NCBI RefSeq assembly: GCF_030052815.1 | Contig: NC_079496.1 | Location: forward strand, 40,945,593-41,009,592 | Direction: 5' to 3' | Length of the DNA: 64,000 nucleotides | DNA from: Hevea brasiliensis | Taxonomy: Eukaryota > Streptophyta > Magnoliopsida > Malpighiales > Euphorbiaceae | Shown here: positions 12,463-23,498 of the stretch, piece after piece | Layout: each line of letters opens with the position of its first letter | Position numbering within the stretch: the stretch's first letter is position 1 | Program-made: the position numbers and the translations under genes | The notes under the pieces: model-generated | The model's input: only the letters and a program-made list of their open reading frames with translations | Databases searched by the model: none | What the model was told of the DNA's origin: nothing

Positions 12463-13135
12463 AACGTTTTTGGCTGCCCAAAGTTTGAAGATGCAGATTA
12501 TTTTTTTCAATTTTTGGTCTCTTTTATCTCTTTTAATGAGTTTAACAAATTGTGATTGGTGGAGGAAATTTAAATGACGTCATATGATGTCATAATTAGC
12601 ATTTTCTTTCATTTTCTTTTCTTCTCTTCTCTACTCATTTCCAATTTAATTTTTAGCAATATTTATTCATATTTTAGATCATAATAATTATTTGCTTAAC
12701 TGGAAAAGTCGGCCGAAAATCATCTCTGAAGACGAAATGTCCAAAATGTCGTCCGTTTGGCTTAATGGGCCAAAATTGTCTGTACCGATTGAAAAATTTT
12801 TCTAAGCATTTCCTTGGCATTCTAATGCTATAAGAAACTCAATGACCTTTCTCTGGAGTCCCAAAAATTATTTTGTAATTTTTTCCCTGGGTCTAGGGCT
12901 CCTAGTTGCGAGAATCGGAAATTCTCACTAGGTTACCCATTGTTAGGGCACCGGCTCATTTAACTTGGTTGTATTTTATTTCTAAAATTTTTCATAAATT
13001 TTTCTTATTAATATTTGAGTTAATTATGGTTCCTCACTTTAGTTTAAATATTTTCCATGACGTTCTACCTGTCTAGACCCACACTGATCACCGGAACAGT
13101 AGAATGTACAGAGTTGCTATAGGGAGGGTGTTATA
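9957..13135 (-). mobile_element. Element A 3' LTR (left)
   Basis: Begins TATGACACCCC (canonical TG changed to TA) and ends GGTGTTATA (canonical ACA changed); the partner at 20083 keeps both ends as TGTGAC...TTACA. In the coding direction this is the 3' LTR. By eye about 2 substitutions occur in the first 140 bases compared with its partner, so the insertion is fairly young. It contains a CT microsatellite (about 12436-12462) that is longer than in the partner. It also has a degenerate ~200-bp internal period (units near 11355, 11559 and 11752). Confidence 0.92.
12436..12462. repeat. CT dinucleotide microsatellite in element A LTR
   Basis: An uninterrupted CT/TC run; the corresponding run in the other LTR (about 22536-22551) is shorter, so the two have diverged in length since insertion. 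Confidence 0.9.
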
Positions 13136-13149
13136 ACTTTTCCCCTCTA
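13136..13149 (-). other. Polypurine tract of element A
   Basis: On the minus strand a run reading AGAGGGGAAAAG lies directly upstream of the 3' LTR. It is the expected primer for plus-strand synthesis. Confidence 0.75.
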
Positions 13150-13164
13150 ATTTAAATTTCGTCC

Positions 13165-14502
13165 TCAAAATTTACCTGATGCAAATAGTTGAGGGAACTG
13201 TTGCCTCATCGTCTCTTCACTTTCCCAAGTTGCCTCCTCGGTGTTGTGATGCCTCCAAAGCACTTTCACCAGTAGAATCTGCTTATTCCTCAACTCTTTT
13301 ACTTCCCGAGCTAGGATCCGTATGGGTTCTTCTTCATATGTCAAATCCTGTTGTACTTCAATTTCTTCCATGGAGATGACATGTGAAGGATCTGAGCAGT
13401 ATCTTCTTAGCATAGATACGTGGAACACATTGTAGATCTTGTCCAGTTCTGGTGGTAAAGCTAGCCTGTAGGCCATTGGACCCACACGTTCAATGACTTC
13501 ATATGGGCCAATGAACCTAGGGCTTAATTTACCTTTTCTTCCAAACCTTAGTACCTTCTTCCACGGTGACACCTTGAGGAACACTTTGTCGCCAACCTTA
13601 TACTCTATTTCTTTTCTCTTCAGGTCGGCATAGGATTTTTGTCTGTCTAAGGCAACCTTTAGATTGGTTTTGATTAGCTTTACCTTCTACTCAGTCTGTT
13701 TCACCAGGTCTAGCCCTACCATTTTATCTTCGCCTAATTCAGTCTAGCACACTGGAGTTCTACATTTTCTCCCATACAGTGCTTCATACGAGGCCATTTG
13801 GATGCTAGCTTGATAGCTATTGTTGTATGTAAATTCTGCCAGTGGGAGGTATCTATCCCAACTTCCCTCAAATTCAATGACACAACCCCTCATCATATCT
13901 TCAAGGACCTGACATATATTTCATGTTATTATTATCATTTCAGTTCAATATTTGTATTAGTTCAATTGGTTTCAATTGTTTACCTGGATTACTCTTTCTG
14001 ATTGTCCATCCGTTTGAGGATGGAAAGCTGTACTGAAGTGGAGTTGTGTGCCCAAGGATTCATGCAACTTCTTCCAAAATCTCGATGTAAACCTTGGGTC
14101 TCGATCAGATATGATGGAAAGTGGAATTCCATGCAGTCTAACTATCTCACTAATATACAATTCTGCTAACTTCTCCAGTGAGTAGTCAGTCCTAACTAGC
14201 AGAAAGTGTGCTGACTTCGTCAATCTATCTACTATCACCCATACTGCATCATGCTTCTTCTGGGTGAGAGGTAGACCACTTACAAAATCCATAGTGACCC
14301 GATCCCATTTCCATTCAAGTATACGTATAGGCTGTAGCAATCCCGATGGAACTTGATGTTCTGCCTTGACTTGCTGACATGTCAAGCATTTAGTCACATA
14401 GTCAGCTATGTCCTTCTTCATACCAGGCCACCAATACTAAAGCTTTAGATCATGATACATTTTTGTACTTCCTGGGTGCATAGCATAAACACTGGTATGT
14501 TC
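13165..14502 (-). pseudogene. Element A integrase with chromodomain-like tail
   Basis: Integrase joins the cDNA to chromosomal DNA. On the minus strand the order is: an HHCC zinc-binding module (H at [10 protein letters not shown], then CLTC), the catalytic core with D in [10 protein letters not shown] in SDRDPRF and E in GQSERVIQ, the C-terminal GKLSPRFIGPYEVIERVG segment, and a chromodomain-like end (VLWRHHNTEEATWESEE). A chromodomain in this position is thought to guide insertion into chromatin carrying particular histone marks. An in-frame TAG precedes YWWPGMKK (near 14436), and further stops or shifts lie between 13585 and 13900. A 75-bp intron-like insert follows the catalytic Glu (13909-13983) and is entered separately. 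Confidence 0.9.
13909..13983 (-). other. Intron-like 75-bp insert in element A integrase
   Basis: On the minus strand the reading frame ERVIQ is followed by GTAAAC..., 75 bases ending ...TGTCAG, after which the frame resumes with VLEDM. The insert starts with GT, ends with AG, is AT-rich, contains an in-frame TGA, and has CTAAT as a possible branch site. The family B element has no insert at the homologous point (near 54153). CAGGT occurs at both edges, so a small transposed insert with a 5-bp duplication is the alternative reading. Splicing is inferred, not shown. Confidence 0.55.
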
Positions 14503-14760
14503 CTCTTTTAGAATATTGGCTTTCAATTCCCCATCATCTGGTACACATAATCTTCCTTTGTAGTACAGACACCCATCTATTTTTACTTCATAGTCAGTTT
14601 CTTTCCCTTCTAGGATTTTGCTCATAATAGCCTTTAGCTTCTCATCTACCTTCTGCCCATTTAAAATCCACTGTAGCAGGTTTGGCCTTACTTGCAACTT
14701 AGCCAAAATAGCTCCATCTTGAGCCAAGGATAGACGGGCATTCAATGATCTCAAAGCTGT

Positions 14761-14944
14761 GATGGATTTTGTACTCAAAGCATCAGCAACTACATTTGCC
14801 CTCTCAGGATGGCAGTCAATTACACAATCATAGTCCTTTAGGAACTCAATCCATCGTCTCTGTCTAAGGTTGAGCTCCTTCTGAGTTGGCAAATATTTTA
14901 GACTTTTGTGGTCTGTGTAAATGTAGCACTTTTCACCATATAAG
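14761..14944 (-). pseudogene. Element A RNase H, C-terminal half
   Basis: On the minus strand this reads [31 protein letters not shown] and ANVVADALS, the second half of a gypsy RNase H with two of its catalytic Asp residues (YTD and VAD). The first half is at 17049 onward; the two are separated by copia solo LTR D3, flanked by ATAAG on each side. An open frame starts inside D3 at 14970 and contributes about nine foreign residues, so its apparent Met start is an artefact of the insertion. The stretch 14503-14760 is the RNase H to integrase linker. Confidence 0.88.
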
Positions 14945-17048
14945 TGAAGGAACGGAAGCGTGAAAAACACAAGTTTATACCATTGAATTCAAAAATTTCA
15001 CCTAGGGTCACATGCATCATGCAAGATTTGTTTTTATCTATTTGATTTCAATGATAAATAACATATTAAAACTCTTTTAATATGTTTTTTGATCTGTATT
15101 TGCCATTTAAGATTTTAAAATTAATCAGATTAATTTTAGAACCCTAGATTAAATCAAGAACGATTACACTAACCTCTTGATGCACTGCAGCGTGTCTGCG
15201 CCTTTGAGATTTGTCTTCAGGACACCAGATGTTGTCCCTCTAGCTTGTTCACACCAAGAACACCTATGGCAGCCCTTGAACAACTTCTAAAGCTTTTTCT
15301 ATTAATTAGAAATTTAAGTTCTGCCTTTTAAGAGAATAGAGATGTAAACAGGACATTAGAAACAATTTCTAGTGTTCTTAATTCAACAGATTGATGGCTA
15401 ATCTCTTTGAATTGATGAGAGATGAAGAAGAATAGATGAAAAGCCTCAAAGTGGCGTGAGAAAGGAGAGGACTGGCTGCTGGTTGCTTTTTTTTTCATAA
15501 CAACACTTAAATAGCTAGGTTAACACATTAAACCCTTGCCACATGTCACCTTTTGATTAACTCTAGGTTTAAGTGACCCAATCACATTGTGCCAAGTGTC
15601 AAACCTATATTTAATCTTAATTTTAATCATCTTACATGATTAAAAAACATTTGGCAAGCTTATGTGTAATCCCATGTGTCACCATCTCATGGTGCCACGT
15701 GTCACACTGTGAAATAACCAAAATGCCCCTGTGTCTTAATTTTGAGTTCTTAACCCAAAATAATTATTTTTCTCCTTCTAATCAATTTATATCAAATATA
15801 AATTAATTAATTAATCTCTATTAATTAATTTCTCATTAATTAAATTCATATTTAAACACTTTAAATATAAATTTAACTTATACTATACATCCAATAATCT
15901 AGATTTGGTTTCAAGTCATGCTAGGGACTTTGCAATTTAATTGCAAACCAAACCTATTTAATTAATCAATTAAACTCTTTAATTAATTAATTAAATCATA
16001 TTTAAATAGGTGATAACTTGTGTATGTGTGACTTCCTAGGCTCATCACTAATTGGCAATGAGACATGATATCAACTCTTAATATCATCAGAACTCTTTCT
16101 TACCATAAATGATTTCTCTAAATCATTTTATGAATCTCATAGACCATGGTAAACACCTAGCATAGCATGCCATGGCCACCCAATTAGTAATAAGGTTTAC
16201 CTTAAATGAACCTATAATCATATGTTACCATGCACTAGAATCTCTCTGTTACCAAATCCCAACTCAAGCTGGAGTCATGGTTTATGTCAAACTCCATTTG
16301 CTATGAATATTATGTTCACTTTTAATTCCAGTTCTTGATTAAAAAGATTTTCTCATCAGAAACTCTTTTCTAAATAAATCTATCTGTCCTGGCCAGGAAC
16401 TTGAAACATCAAGAGCAATTAAATGAACATAGGATTTTATCTCTATTTACTTAGGGGAACAGATTCCATCTTGATCAACACCTACCTCCATATATAACTA
16501 GTAGGAGCCAACAGATTCCCATATACCCATACATAGTACAAGTATGAAAGTAGTATCAAACTCAAACTACCTATATACAAGATAACTGTGCTATCTCAGG
16601 TCTAAAGATTATATGCACTGATATGATTTATGACATAACATTGACAAGAGTAAACTCCATGTGCTTGTCATAAGTGTCACTGGTTCGGCCTACTTATCAT
16701 TTATAAGTGCCTATCATGTTTGTTATATGGCATGAGACTCACCATTCCATCTTATTTATATCTCATATAAATAACTTGGGAACAAACATGAATACAATCT
16801 TTCTGGATAAGTCATGTCCTTATTATGAAGTATCCTCGATTGTGAACCTATTTATGATACTTTGTGCTAGAAATATTGTCACTCATATTCTTAACAACTT
16901 AAGAATAATATTTCTAACAAAATATCAATGGACCTTTTCTATTACACATAAATATATTATGTAAACGGAAAAGTGGAAATGCCTTTTATTAATAAAAATA
17001 TGTACAAGATACATACTAAATGATATGCTCTAGGGCATACTACTAACA
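14945..17048 (-). mobile_element. Copia family D solo LTR (copy D3)
   Basis: A 2.1 kb LTR in reverse orientation, from TGAAGGAACGGAAGC to GGCATACTACTAACA in plus reading. It is flanked by a perfect 5-bp target duplication ATAAG (14940-14944 and 17049-17053). There is no copia internal sequence, so it is a solo LTR left by recombination between the two LTRs of a full element. It interrupts the RNase H of element A and is therefore younger than A. Confidence 0.95.
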
Positions 17049-18030
17049 ATAAGTAGTGCCTCCATATTTTCAGTGCGAAGATAATTGCTACAAGCTCTAG
17101 ATCATGGGTAGGGTAATTCTGCTCATGTGGCCTTAGCTGCCAGGAAGCATAAGCGACCACCTTCCCCTCTTGCATCAATACACACCCTAACCCATTATGA
17201 GAGGCATCACTGTAGGCCACAAAGTCCTTTCCTGACACCGGCTGTGTTAACACTGGTGCCTCTGTCAACATAGCCTTTAACTTCTCAAAACTGGTCTGAC
17301 ACTTGTCATTCCAGTCAAATCTGACATTCTTGTATAACAACTTGGTCATTGGAGCAGCTATTAAGGAAAATCCCTTCACAAATCTTCTGTAATACCCAGC
17401 TAGTCCCAAGAAACTTCTGACCTCAGTTGTATTCCTAGGAGGCTTCCATTCCATCACTGCTTCTATTTTCTTGGGATCCACTCTAATCCCATCAGCTGAC
17501 ACTATGTGTCTAAGGAATACAATCTCATTCAACCAGAAGTCACACTTGGACAACTTAGCATACAGCTTTTTTTCTCTCAGGGTTTGCAGAACAATTCTCA
17601 AATGCTCATCATGTTCTTCCCTGGTCTTGGAATACACCAAAATATCATCAATAAAGACTACTACGAACTGATCTAGGTGTGGATGGAAGATACAGTTAAT
17701 AAGGCCCATGAATGCTGCTAGTGCATTTATTAGACCAAAGGGCATCACTAGGAACTCATAATGCCCATATCGGGTCCAGAATGCAGTCTTTGACACATCT
17801 GCATCCTTCACCCTCAACTGATGATACCCTGATCTGAGATCAATTTAAAAAAATACTCCTGCTCCCTTCAACTGATCAAACAGATCATCAATTATAGGCA
17901 ACGGATACTTATTCTTCACTGTCACTTTATTCAACTACCGGTAATCAATGCATAACCTCAAAGTCCCATCTTTCTTCTTTACAAATAGCACTGGAGCTCC
18001 CCATGGTGACACATTGGGGCGTATGAACCC
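17049..18030 (-). pseudogene. Element A reverse transcriptase and RNase H N-terminal half
   Basis: The RT copies the genomic RNA into cDNA. On the minus strand it shows [38 protein letters not shown] (catalytic IDD, about 17644-17655), the thumb [16 protein letters not shown], and then the start of RNase [16 protein letters not shown] (catalytic Asp) and [20 protein letters not shown] (catalytic Glu). The frame runs on across 17049 into solo LTR D3, adding about 30 residues of LTR translation. Upstream, between 17818 and 18030, the RT fingers ([24 protein letters not shown]) are readable but hit stops. Confidence 0.9.
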
Positions 18031-18860
18031 CTTATCCAGTAACTCTCAGAATCGGATTTTCGATTCCTTCAGTCGTGGGCGCCATCCTATAAGGAGCAAT
18101 AGAGATTAGTGCTGTACCTGGCAGTGTCTCAATAGCAAATTCAACTTCCCTTTCTAGTGGCAAACCAGGCAATTCTTCAAGGAACACATCTGGGAAGTCT
18201 TTTACTGTGGGTATGTCACACAGATCTGGCTTAGCCTGCCTAGTATCCACCACATGTGCCAGGTAGGCTTCACAGCCTTTTCTCATCAGTTTTTTTGCAA
18301 TTGTCGCTGAGATGACATTGGACAAGAAATCTATCCTTTCCCCCACCACTATGATCTCATTACCCCCAGGAGTTTTCAAAGAAATTCTATTCAATTTACA
18401 CTCAACCATTGCCTGATGACGTGACAACCAGTCCATTCCTAAAATCACGTCTAACTCATGGAAAGGCAACTCAATCAGGTCTGCCAAGAATTCATACCCC
18501 TAAATCCTTAACGGGCAACCTTTGTACACTTTGTTCACCATTACATTGTGGCCCAATGGATTAGTGACCAGGATGTCTTGGTCACTCTCCCCTACTAGTA
18601 TCCCCTTTTCTACAGGTAGGTTGATGCAGATGTATGAATGAGTGGATCCTGGATCCACCAATGCATGCAGAGATGTATTGTAGAAGGAGAACATACCCCT
18701 AATGACGTCCGGGGCATCTTGCTCCTCCTGAGCTCTCATGGCATAGGCTCTGGCAGGTGGTCTGCCCTCAGGCCTCTCTGCTGGCTCAGATGCAGGCCTC
18801 TGTGATGGTCCCACTACCTCAGATTTGCCAGATTTCCTACCCCTTTGTGGTACAGGAGCA
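18031..18860 (-). pseudogene. Element A aspartic protease and linker to RT
   Basis: This is a retropepsin that processes Gag-Pol. The active site HALVDPGSTHSY has its Asp codon at about 18653-18655. Next come VNKVYKGCPLRI, an in-frame TAG at about 18500 (the position of a Gln codon in relatives), and ADLIELPFHELDVILGMDWLSRHQAMVEC. The linker continues MRKGCEAYLAHVVDT, DVFLEELPGLPLEREVEFAIE and ISIAPYRMAPT and ends in a frameshift around 18070. It lies between the gag zinc knuckle and RT, as normal for Ty3/gypsy. Confidence 0.88.
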
Positions 18861-19966
18861 GGTCTGTCTGCTTTTGTTGGAGCAGCTGTAGCAGTTCTAC
18901 GTGGACAGTTCCTCAACTGATGCTCTGTTGACCCACACCTTAAACAGGCACCAGTCACTCTCCAACACTCCCCCTTATGCCACTTCAGGCAATGTGGACA
19001 TGCAGAAGATGCTGGGGCTAGTCCCTTGAACCCCATCCGTGGAGAGCTGCCCACTGATGGTGTGGACTGACCTCTCCTAGGGGTGAACTGTGGCCTGGGC
19101 CCCTGGGTCTGACCCTGACTTTGTGGTTGTCTTGAACTTTATGCAAGTGGACCTTTGAACTTCTTCCCAGGTACAGGAGATAAATTAGACTGACCCGAGC
19201 CCCTCTTCTGCTGTCTCTCTCTTCTGGTCTGCTCACTTATTCTCACTTTTTCAACTTTTATTACAGCTCCCACTAACTTGGTGAAGTCTGTGATTCCCAA
19301 AGCAGTGATCATGATCTTTATATTGTCATTTAATCCCTCTTCAAATCTCTTACACCTTTCGATTTCATTAGGGACTATCTCCCTTCTATAACGGCTCAGT
19401 ATGACAAATTCCTTTTCATACTCGGCCACTGTTAGCTGTCTCTGCCTCAGGTTAATGAACTCTCTTCTTCTCTCTTCCAGGTATACACTACCCACATATT
19501 TCTTCTTAAATTTTGAGAGGAAGAAGTCCCAAGTTATTACTTATAGTTGCACTTCACTAGACACCGTATCCCACCATTCATATGCATCATCTTGCAACAG
19601 AGATATAACAGCTTCTAGGTTTTACTCTGGAGTGCAGTGGAGTTGTTTTAAAGCCCTTCCTTTTCTGTTCAACCAATTTTCGACTGCAACAGAATCATCT
19701 TCTCTCTTGCCAAAGAAATCCACTGCTCCAAATTCTCTTAGTCTTTCTAAGTGTGATTTCTGCTGTGGAGGTGGTGGTGGTGGTGGCATTACCCCAGCCA
19801 TTTGTTTGAAGAATTTGGAAATTTGCTGAAACATGGCCTATGGAGGCTGAGCAGGCTCTGCTGAAGCTGGTGGAGAAGGTTCTCCCCTACCCCCAGTCTC
19901 AGCTACTGCAGGTGGAGCATGACTCTCCACTTCCTCCTCAACTACCCTCTGAGATGTAGGGTCCAT
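18861..19966 (-). pseudogene. Element A gag
   Basis: Gag forms the particle that packages the RNA. The chosen start is the ATG at 19964-19966 (MDPTSQRVVEEE), which opens an acidic/proline-rich N-terminus typical of these gags. A TAG near 19839 interrupts it before AMFQQISKFFKQMAG. A Pro run (19780s) is followed by the capsid region FFGKREDDSVAVENWL, YLEERRREFINLRQRQLTVAEYEKEF and CKRFEEGLNDNIKIM. Then comes a basic stretch and the nucleic-acid-binding zinc knuckle CLRCGSTEHQLRNC (18905-18946), preceded by a second Cys/His cluster CPHCLKWHKGEC. Several stops and frameshifts break it. Confidence 0.88.
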
Positions 19967-20082
19967 ATCCTATTCAAAATAACAAAGATAAACAGATCTG
20001 CATTAGTGTCACCTCGACTCTTACAAATACAATGCATGGTATGGACTCGATCTAAGCCCATAAATGCCTAAACCGTGCTAAA
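19967..20082 (-). other. Element A untranslated leader
   Basis: A short stretch between the 5' LTR and the gag start. A primer binding site would be expected next to 20082, but I could not match it to tRNA-iMet or another familiar plant primer tRNA. Confidence 0.6.
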
Positions 20083-23000
20083 TGTGACACCCCTTACCCG
20101 TCTACAATATAGCCGAGTAAGATATGTCACACAGTGTACCGGAACACTCTATTTTATCTCAATCATTTTTTATTCTTCCTTAATTTATTTTTATCATAGT
20201 TATGACGTACAATATATTTCATTTAAGTCATTTATTGAAATTATAATTTATTTGAGGTTCCGTAAATTTTTTAAAAAATTCGGTAGAGTGCTGGCTAAAA
20301 ATGGAGAAAACAGTTCTTCGGAACCTGTGAAAAACACTTCTAAAATTTTCAACCAATCCCAAACTCCATTTCATCATCAAAATCTCAATATTTTTCAACA
20401 ACCTTTCCATTTCTCAATCATTCATTTCTAATGGTATTCATATACAAGCAATAAATAAATACTCAATTTTCCATTCATAAACACAATTTTCACTATTTAC
20501 ATTAACATCAAAATACATTACGTAAGTCACAATTACACATGAGAAAATAAAAGTTAGATAGAAAATACCAAAATGAAACCTAGTGTCCTACCAATGCACT
20601 GAAGATGGTGAGGTGACACGGACACTATGTAGAGCTGTAGGAGGTTTCACCCAGTCTGTGGTCTACTGGGCTCTCGGTCAGTATCTCCGGAACCTACGCG
20701 TGGCAACGCGCAAAGCAATAATGTTTAGTGGTGCCAATAATAAAATAAAAAGAAATAACAGGAAGTAAATATGCAGTGCATGTTTTGATGTTTTATGCAG
20801 ACGATTTTTTTTTTATCATTATTGGTAATCTTATTTATTATGTACTTTTTCTTTTCTTTATTTCATTAAATTTGTTCACTTTCAGTTTTGGGTGCCCAAG
20901 TAACCTATACTGGATGACTGGACTGGATAAACGGGTATACTGGCACTGGGTATCAAGTACCTCGGGCCGTCACACCATCGGTCAGATATGTATCTCCCGG
21001 TATGCAATGAGCCTAATAAGTCAGATAATATTAGGCACAAGGCCAAGCATCAACATAATGTTAGAATGGCTAAAAGCCATGAAATCACAGAATGACATAA
21101 TACCATGTGCAGTATTGCTAATTGAACCCTATTGGCATGCCAAGCTATCCAAACCAATCTTGTTAGGTATACTAGGGCATTTCACACTTTTAAGTTTCAC
21201 AATTTTTGGAATTTAAGTTTTAGTGTTACTATTCCATTCATTGGTCAACAAAAATGTTGACTTTTGCATAGGCAATAGGTACATTGGTTTTAATATCATC
21301 AACATACTACATTTTGCATTCAAAATTTGTTGGTATTGGTTGCCAATACCATTTCCAAGCTTAACGTTAGTTGGGCAGAATTTTCGCTTTTTATGCCTTG
21401 TCTTTATTGTTCCATTGGTCAATTTTGTAGTGGGAATTTAGCAAACTGGTCAACATGAAAGTTGTTCCTTATTTTGTCTAGTTGCATTTCATTTTTTGAA
21501 TCACTCCATTTAGAGTTTTATAGCTTAAGTTATGATCCAAAAACCACAACTGGCCGGATTGAAATTTTTCTGGACTGACCATATCTATAGTGCAGTGAAC
21601 AGTGATTACAACTCGCTTGTTGGATAAGTTCTGTTCATAATTTGGGTTAGGTTTCTTCATGAAAGTTGTTTTTCTATATCTCAACTTATTGCTGGCAAAA
21701 TTTCAGGTCAATTGGACCATTCTGCACTGACTTATGGCCAAATGACTAAATACTGTTCATTTGGTCATTCTGCAGAAACAGACTGCAGGTCACCCAGATT
21801 AGGGCAAGCTTTTGGTCCACTTGGTTTGGTGTTATGGGCATGATTTCTTCACCACAGTTGTGCCATTTTGTGTGTAGTTTCATGTTCAATTGGCCTTGCA
21901 CTAATTGAACCTGTAAAATTCAAGTTATGGCTGCCCAAACCTGCTGGACTCATGTCCAATTCTGCAGGTCACCATGGGCAGCCACGCTAACTGCAATTCC
22001 CACTAATCAAACCACCTCATTTCTTGTTTACACATAACCAAATGGTCACTAGTTAACCATTAAAACTCACTTTCATCATTACATAAACAAAGTCTCCATT
22101 TCATGCCAAACCCTAACTCCAATTTCCAATTCATGGCATACACACACCAAACTCATACCAAATCACTTTATCCATCATCTATACTCATCAATAACATAAT
22201 TAAGCCACTTAATTTCATAAAAAACCAACAATCCTTAAACTTTCTCATGGCTGCCAAATTTAGAGATTTCATTTACTCAAGTTTTCTTTTAATTTCACAC
22301 AATTTCTACTTGATTTAGCATGCTTACAAGATTAAAGAAAGAAAAGAAATTGTTTAGTGCACTAACCTTTTTGATCTTCACTCAACCTTAATTAAACCTC
22401 CCTAATCTCTTTTTCTTTGGCTACTATTAGCTTTTTCTAGGTGAAAGATCAATTTTTTGTGAAGGGACTTGGCAATTTTGGTGAACAAATGGAGAGAAAA
22501 TTCAAGCTTTTAAGCTTGAAAATGGTGGAACCTCTTCTCTCTCTCTCTCTCAACATTTTTGGCTGCCCAAAGTTTGAAGATGTAGATTGTTTTTTTCAAT
22601 CTTTGGTCTCTTTTATCTCTTTTAATGAGTTTAACAAATTGTGATTGGTGGAGGAAATTTAAATGACATCATATGATGTCGTAATTAGCATTTTCTTTTC
22701 TTCTCTTCTCTACTCATTTCCAATTTAATTTTTAGCAATATTTATTCATATTTTAGATTATAATAATTATTTGCTTAACTTGAGAAGTTGGCCAAAAATT
22801 ATCTCTGAAGACGAAATGACCAAAATGTCCTCCGTTTGGCTTAACGGGCCAAAATTGTTTGTACCGATTGAAAAATTTTTCTAAGCATTTTCTTGGCATT
22901 CTAATGCCATAAGAACCTCAATGACCCTTCTTTGGAGTCCCAAAAATTATTTTATAATTTTTCCCTGGGTCTAGGTCTCCTAGTTGCGAGAACCGCAACT

Positions 23001-23213
23001 TCTCACTCGGTTACCCATCATTAGGGCACCGGCTCATTTAACTTAGTTGTATTTTATTTCTAAAATTTTTCGTAAATTTTTCTTATTAATATTTGAGTTA
23101 ATTATGGTTCCTCACTTTAGTTTAAATATTTTTCCAAACGTTCTAGCTGTCCAGACCGACACTGATCACCAGAACAGTAGAATGTACGGAGTTACTACAG
23201 GGAGGGTGTTACA
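20083..23213 (-). mobile_element. Element A 5' LTR (right)
   Basis: Runs from TGTGACACCCC to GGTGTTACA, with intact TG...CA ends that form a short inverted repeat. In the coding direction it is the 5' LTR and would hold the promoter of the element. It is collinear with 9957-13135 with few substitutions and small length differences, for instance the shorter CT run at about 22536. Open frames inside it are not supported as genes. Confidence 0.93.
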
Positions 23214-23498
23214 TGTTGTAAATATGTAAATAGTTGATGGCCAATAATGGATGTGCCTGATGATATTAAATTTATTTGCATGCTTACTGGCTCAATGGGA
23301 TCAACTTAACTAATGCAAGATAAATCAATAATGGATATGCCTAAGATTTTGAGCAATAGGGGCTAGATGAATGATTAAACCTCACATGAGATGTGATAGA
23401 CAAGGAGTTGCTCACTTATAGTTTATTGTAATTCCAATAATGGATGTGCCTGAGGATGATCAATAAGACTATAATAATTCAATCACCCACTAGAGATC
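23214..23498 (+). mobile_element. Copia D2 leader, continued
   Basis: AT-rich non-coding sequence between elements A and B, interpreted as the continuation of the copia leader interrupted at 9956. The phrase AATAATGGATNTGCCT recurs three times (near 23244, 23328 and 23434), suggesting a weak ~90-bp period. No gene is seen. It ends with AGATC before the B LTR. Confidence 0.6.

Larger units (their letters stand above)
9957..23213 (-). mobile_element. Complete Ty3/gypsy chromovirus, element A (with nested D3)
   Basis: A full-length element: two ~3.1 kb LTRs (9957-13135 and 20083-23213) flank a gag-pro-RT-RH-IN polyprotein on the minus strand. Domain order puts integrase last, which is Ty3/gypsy. 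The integrase tail ends in a chromodomain-like segment, which is the mark of chromoviruses; the long LTRs suit the Tekay/Del branch. The flanks are TATTG (9952-9956) and TGTTG (23214-23218), a 5-bp target duplication with one mismatch. It sits in the leader of copia D2. A copia solo LTR (14945-17048) interrupts its RNase H. Several in-frame stops make it non-autonomous. I did not find a recognisable tRNA primer site next to 20083. Confidence 0.92.

Noticed and set aside
13179..13379. Plus-strand open frames over integrase, RT and gag of elements A, B, C and E
   Set aside because: They are shadows of the minus-strand domains, with no recognisable motifs of their own.
13136..20082. Possibility that element A is a LINE or a virus-derived sequence such as a pararetrovirus
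   Set aside because: LTRs with TG...CA ends, target duplication and an integrase with chromodomain-like tail identify a Ty3/gypsy chromovirus.
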